Part shown: piece after piece, positions 4,673 to 5,910 of the stretch
Position numbering within the stretch: position 1 is the first letter of the stretch
Layout of the letters: each line of letters starts with the position of its first letter
Assembly: GCA_003505715.1 (NCBI GenBank)
Contig: DNXU01000220.1
Coordinates: 1-5,910, forward strand
DNA: 5,910 nucleotides
Reading direction: 5' to 3'
DNA from: Cyanobacteria bacterium UBA8803
Lineage (GTDB): Bacteria > Cyanobacteriota > Cyanobacteriia > Cyanobacteriales > Coleofasciculaceae
The notes under the pieces: model-generated
Told to the model about the DNA's origin: nothing
The model's input: the letters and a program-made list of their open reading frames with translations, nothing else
The model's database searches: none
Made by a program: the position numbers and the translations under genes

Positions 4673-5011
4673 TTAAGAGTCCAGCGATCGCTGTCGCTCT
4701 AGATCAAGAGGGTTGCCATTGACCGTACCGAGTTGCTGACGCACATCGTCAATTGCCGTATTTAGCTGAGCGATTTTATCCTCCAAGCTGCGACGAGCCA
4801 GTTCAATGCTTTCTTCGTTGGCCTGAAGTTGAGACTTTTTCTTCTTGAGAGCCTTAGCCTCCGAGCGACTAGAATTCAACAAAGGCTGTTGGGTTTCATC
4901 GCTATCCTTGTTGCGCCCTGCTGCTACCAGCGTTCCGATGACACCACCGATCAATCCGCCTACCAAGACTCCCGCTAAAAATCCACTGCCAAAACCATCG
5001 CGCTGGCTCAT
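4673..5011 (-). CDS. Small membrane protein with glycine zipper and coiled coil
   Basis: A 112-aa protein of unknown function. Residues 8-31 form one transmembrane segment rich in spaced glycines (GSGFLAGVLVGGLIGGVIG, 8-26), a glycine zipper that suits tight helix packing or oligomerisation. A polar linker (33-52) leads to a basic patch KALKKKKS (53-60) and a probable coiled coil (about 60-95, heptad-like QLQANEESIELARRSLEDKI then AQLNTAIDDVRQQL). The tail is polar. This plan resembles YtxH-like proteins, but I would not assign the family. The start is well supported: AGGAGG (minus-strand bases 5023-5018) stands six bases before the ATG, the best Shine-Dalgarno in the window. A TATAAA (5037-5032) just upstream might be a -10 box. 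It follows upp on the same strand, but a strong hairpin separates them, so it may have its own promoter. Confidence 0.85.
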   Translation of the reverse strand: MSQRDGFGSGFLAGVLVGGLIGGVIGTLVAAGRNKDSDETQQPLLNSSRSEAKALKKKKSQLQANEESIELARRSLEDKIAQLNTAIDDVRQQLGTVNGNPLDLERQRSLDS

Positions 5012-5081
5012 TTTGACCCTCCTACCCTTAATTTATAAACGTAACTTGTTCATCACTAATAACTTATGGACAAAACCTGCC

Positions 5082-5132
5082 CTGAGTGGGGAGTAGGAAA
5101 AAGCTTAGCTCGATTTCCTACTCCCCACTCAG
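5082..5132 (-). terminator. Perfect 19-bp inverted repeat directly after the upp stop
   Basis: CTGAGTGGGGAGTAGGAAA (5082-5100) and its exact reverse complement (5114-5132) flank a 13-nt loop. The right arm ends on the base next to the upp TAA codon. On the minus strand the stem is followed by GGCAGGTTTTGTCC, so the T run is short and offset; it may terminate poorly or mainly protect the 3' end of the upp mRNA. Each arm contains two tandem heptamers, GAGTGGG and GAGTAGG, so it is a heptamer repeat turned on itself. Confidence 0.75.
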
Positions 5133-5786
5133 TTAAGTACCAAAGGCGCGATCGCCTGCATCCCCCAATCCGGGAACAATATACCCTTGCTGGTTTACTT
5201 CCTCGTCAATCATTGCCGTGTAAATGGTAGAGCTTGGATAAGCGGCACCGAGTTTTTGCAAGGCTGGTGGTGCGGTAACCACGGTGATAATCCTGGTTAA
5301 GGCCGGATCGACACCCCGCTTTGTTAGTTCTGTCATTGTCATCATAATGCTGCCACCGGTGGCCATCATCGGTTCGGTGATTAAGACTCGCGTTTGAGGG
5401 TCAAACTGCCGGGGCAATTTATTCAAGTAACAGCTAGCTTCCAGGGTTTCCTCATCCCGCACCAAACCTAGGTGATAAACCGATGCTAAGGGCAACAAGG
5501 TTTGAGCGCCTTCTAATAAAGCCAGTCCCGCTCGCAAAATTGGCACGACGACTAGTGGCACTTCTGGATTGACCATGGTCGCGGAGCAAGACCCTAGGGG
5601 TGTTTGTACCATGAGTTCTTCGGTAGGCAACCAGTCACGAATGGCTTCGTAGGTCAGCCATCTTCCCAATTCTATCATCGCACTTTTAAACAGGGGGGAA
5701 GGTGTAGCCGCATCCCTCGCGACACCTAGCCAGTGCTTAATCAGGGGATGGGGGGGAACATAGACACGTAGTTGGGGTTGGGGCAT
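5133..5786 (-). CDS. upp: Uracil phosphoribosyltransferase
   Basis: Makes UMP and pyrophosphate from uracil and PRPP, the pyrimidine salvage step, in the cytosol. From the ATG at 5786 the product is 217 aa, near the usual 205-216. Family motifs are in order: VVPILRAGL (80-88), VRDEETLEA (109-117) with NKLP (122-125), the PRPP loop EPMMATGGS (138-146) and the uracil-binding C-terminus GYIVPGLGDAGDRAFGT (201-217). The PRPP loop has Glu where most bacterial enzymes have Asp (DPMLATGGS); I take this as a conservative variant. The reading frame stays open to a TTG at 5888 (251 aa), with another ATG at 5852, but those extra 34 residues do not look like the family, and a -10-like TATGAT lies between 5786 and 5852. 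A 19-bp hairpin follows the stop directly. Confidence 0.95.
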   Translation of the reverse strand: MPQPQLRVYVPPHPLIKHWLGVARDAATPSPLFKSAMIELGRWLTYEAIRDWLPTEELMVQTPLGSCSATMVNPEVPLVVVPILRAGLALLEGAQTLLPLASVYHLGLVRDEETLEASCYLNKLPRQFDPQTRVLITEPMMATGGSIMMTMTELTKRGVDPALTRIITVVTAPPALQKLGAAYPSSTIYTAMIDEEVNQQGYIVPGLGDAGDRAFGT

Positions 5787-5816
5787 AAGAGCTAAACCGG
5801 AGGAAATGCCTGAACA

Positions 5817-5822
5817 ATCATA
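5817..5822 (-). promoter_or_regulatory. Possible -10 box for upp
   Basis: TATGAT on the minus strand differs from TATAAT by one base and would start transcription about 24 nt before the ATG at 5786. No good -35 is found at 17 bp. Its position, if real, excludes the longer upp starts at 5852 and 5888. Confidence 0.3.
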
Positions 5823-5910
5823 ATGCTTTTTTCTAACACGCCGACCGAGCATCCGAAAACCTGCGAAATAAACCCTCTCTAGTTCCAAGATTAGGAGTTA
5901 TCGGGGTGAG

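Larger units (their letters stand above)
401..5155. repeat. Six dispersed HIP1 octamers (GCGATCGC)
   Basis: Copies at 401-408, 515-522, 1388-1395, 3196-3203, 4684-4691 and 5148-5155. One per about 1 kb is far above the chance rate of roughly one per 65 kb and is a hallmark of many cyanobacterial genomes. All six lie inside minus-strand genes; none is in an intergenic space or in the three plus-strand genes. Confidence 0.9.

Noticed and set aside
4845..5096. Plus-strand frame of 83 codons across the glycine-zipper gene start
   Set aside because: The minus-strand gene has a perfect Shine-Dalgarno and a coherent membrane/coiled-coil design; the plus-strand frame does not.
5787..5888. N-terminal extension of upp from TTG at 5888 or ATG at 5852
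   Set aside because: The added 34 residues do not resemble the family, the 217-aa form has normal length, and a -10-like box lies inside the extension.

Overview
The window looks like ordinary chromosomal DNA of a cyanobacterium. Three things point that way. The HIP1 octamer GCGATCGC occurs six times in 5.9 kb. Intergenic spaces carry short tandem heptamer repeats of the STRR kind. The gene content is also typical: an RRM-only RNA-binding protein next to rpsU, a YggT/Ycf19 (YlmG) membrane protein, and lineage-type conserved hypotheticals. The genus cannot be fixed from this sequence. No transposase, phage gene, CRISPR array, tRNA or rRNA is visible.

Layout. From 56 to 1919, two minus-strand genes are joined by a 37-nt spacer made almost wholly of heptamer repeats: a conserved protein with an N-terminal helix-turn-helix, then a THUMP/RlmL-type rRNA methyltransferase. 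A 248-bp divergent region follows. It holds direct repeats and two candidate leader hairpins, one of which covers the Shine-Dalgarno of the next gene. From 2168 to 3010 come the plus-strand RRM protein gene and rpsU (ribosomal protein bS21), separated by 333 bp with a strong intrinsic terminator, two heptamer arrays and a possible second promoter. The rpsU end overlaps, tail to tail, a minus-strand conserved hypothetical gene (2986-3624). That gene diverges from a plus-strand gene for an exported, probably lumenal or periplasmic, small protein (3798-4238) across a spacer with a 38-bp imperfect palindrome. The last block is on the minus strand: upp (uracil phosphoribosyltransferase), a glycine-zipper/coiled-coil membrane protein, and the YggT-family protein.

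How the genes work together. The clearest functional group is translation and RNA: an rRNA methyltransferase, an RNA-binding protein of the cold-induced cyanobacterial type, and bS21. The rbp-rpsU pairing is known from Anabaena, where both respond to temperature. The upp block combines pyrimidine salvage with two small membrane proteins, and no functional link between them can be shown from sequence.

Most notable signals. The rbp leader can form a 10-bp hairpin that hides its Shine-Dalgarno. Three heptamer families are present, and in two places heptamers face each other to form hairpins at gene ends, including a perfect 19-bp stem directly after the upp stop codon. I see no wholly new multi-gene system here.
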